Shown here: positions 63,376 through 64,000 of the stretch, in pieces | Numbering within the stretch: the stretch's first letter is position 1 | How the letters are laid out: each line of letters opens with the position of its first letter | NCBI GenBank assembly: GCA_026196615.1 | Contig: JAPHSW010000073.1 | Coordinates: forward strand, 1-64,000 | DNA from: Gammaproteobacteria bacterium | Lineage (GTDB): Bacteria; Pseudomonadota; Gammaproteobacteria; GRL18 | Length of the DNA: 64,000 nucleotides | Direction of reading: 5' to 3' | Program-made: the position numbers and the translations under genes | Notes under the pieces: generated by a model | Database searches by the model: none | The model's input: the letters and a program-made list of their open reading frames with translations, nothing else | Told to the model about the DNA's origin: nothing

Positions 63376-64000
63376 TTATTTTATCTTAGTTGGACGCTTC
63401 CAACCTTCAATTTTTTTTTGTGGTGCTCTGCTAAAGGTTAATTTATCTGCCTCTGCATCTTTGTTCAATGTAGAACCTGCTCCAATTGTTGCGCCATGAC
63501 CAATTTCTATTGGTGCAACCAATGCCGTATTCGATCCAATAAAGGCATTATCTCCAATTTTAGTCAAATGTTTATAAGCACCATCATAATTACAAGTAAT
63601 TGTTCCTGCACCAATATTAACATTTTCCCCCATCTCTGTATCTCCAATATAGCTGAGATGATTTACTTTTGAACCTTTGGCAATGTGAGATTTTTTAATT
63701 TCAACAAAATTACCCACTTTAGCATTTTCATCTAATTGAGTATCAGGTCTCAAGCGTGCAAATGGGCCAATATTACAGCCATTACTTACGGTTGATTTTT
63801 CAATAATACAATTCTCAAGAATTTCAACATTATCACCAATAACTGCATCTTTAAGTATCGTATTTGCAGCAATATGAACATTATTCCCAATGACACATTG
63901 CCCTTCAAGAATTACATTAATATCAATGCTGACATCTTGGCCAACTTCCACCTGCCCACGCAAATCAAATCGATTGGGATCTCGTAATGTGACACCTTTA
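63376..64000 (-). CDS. glmU: Bifunctional GlmU, C-terminal acetyltransferase part (runs off the window edge)
   Basis: Left-handed beta-helix hexapeptides; GPFARLRPDTQL; VGNFVEIKKSHIAKGSKVNHLSYIGDTEMGENVNIGAGTITCNYDG; frame stays open to 64000 (KGVTLRDPNRFDLRGQVEVG). Confidence 0.93.
   Translation of the reverse strand, partial: KGVTLRDPNRFDLRGQVEVGQDVSIDINVILEGQCVIGNNVHIAANTILKDAVIGDNVEILENCIIEKSTVSNGCNIGPFARLRPDTQLDENAKVGNFVEIKKSHIAKGSKVNHLSYIGDTEMGENVNIGAGTITCNYDGAYKHLTKIGDNAFIGSNTALVAPIEIGHGATIGAGSTLNKDAEADKLTFSRAPQKKIEGWKRPTKIK

Noticed and set aside
63376-63963. Stand-alone 195-aa acetyltransferase as given by the ORF track
   Set aside because: Frame stays open beyond the called start to the window edge and matches the GlmU C-terminus, so it is a truncated view of glmU

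Overview
The window is AT-rich gammaproteobacterial-type chromosome carrying a complete Tn7-like transposon whose ends can be read to the base. The element runs 40790-61482 (20,693 bp), sits 25 bp downstream of the glmS stop codon, and is flanked by the 5-bp target duplication TAATT (40785-40789 and 61483-61487). It has 5'-TGT...ACA-3' termini, three dispersed TnsB-type sites at the left end, three abutting sites at the right end, and a full tnsA-B-C-D-E set. The main cargo is a co-directional five-gene operon (43500-52904): DUF4007 protein, a large P-loop ATPase, a DndC/SspD/BrxP-like PAPS-reductase-family protein, a protein with two GHKL ATPase modules, and a receiver-domain protein. Its promoter looks near-consensus and carries two copies of the same ACTGG-N9-CCAGT palindrome. 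I propose this as the best candidate for a little-described system: sulfur-chemistry defence coupled to a phosphorelay-like pair. Defence function is inference. A patatin-like lipoprotein and a small membrane protein complete the cargo. Outside the element are housekeeping genes (ppk2, topB, pyk, glmS, partial glmU), many c-di-GMP and two-component proteins, a caspase/PEGA/formylglycine-enzyme-like fusion, a symporter/solute-binding fusion, an orphan Hcp, and an HD-GYP regulator whose C-terminus has been replaced by the tail of a receiver domain. No rRNA, tRNA or CRISPR array was recognised.
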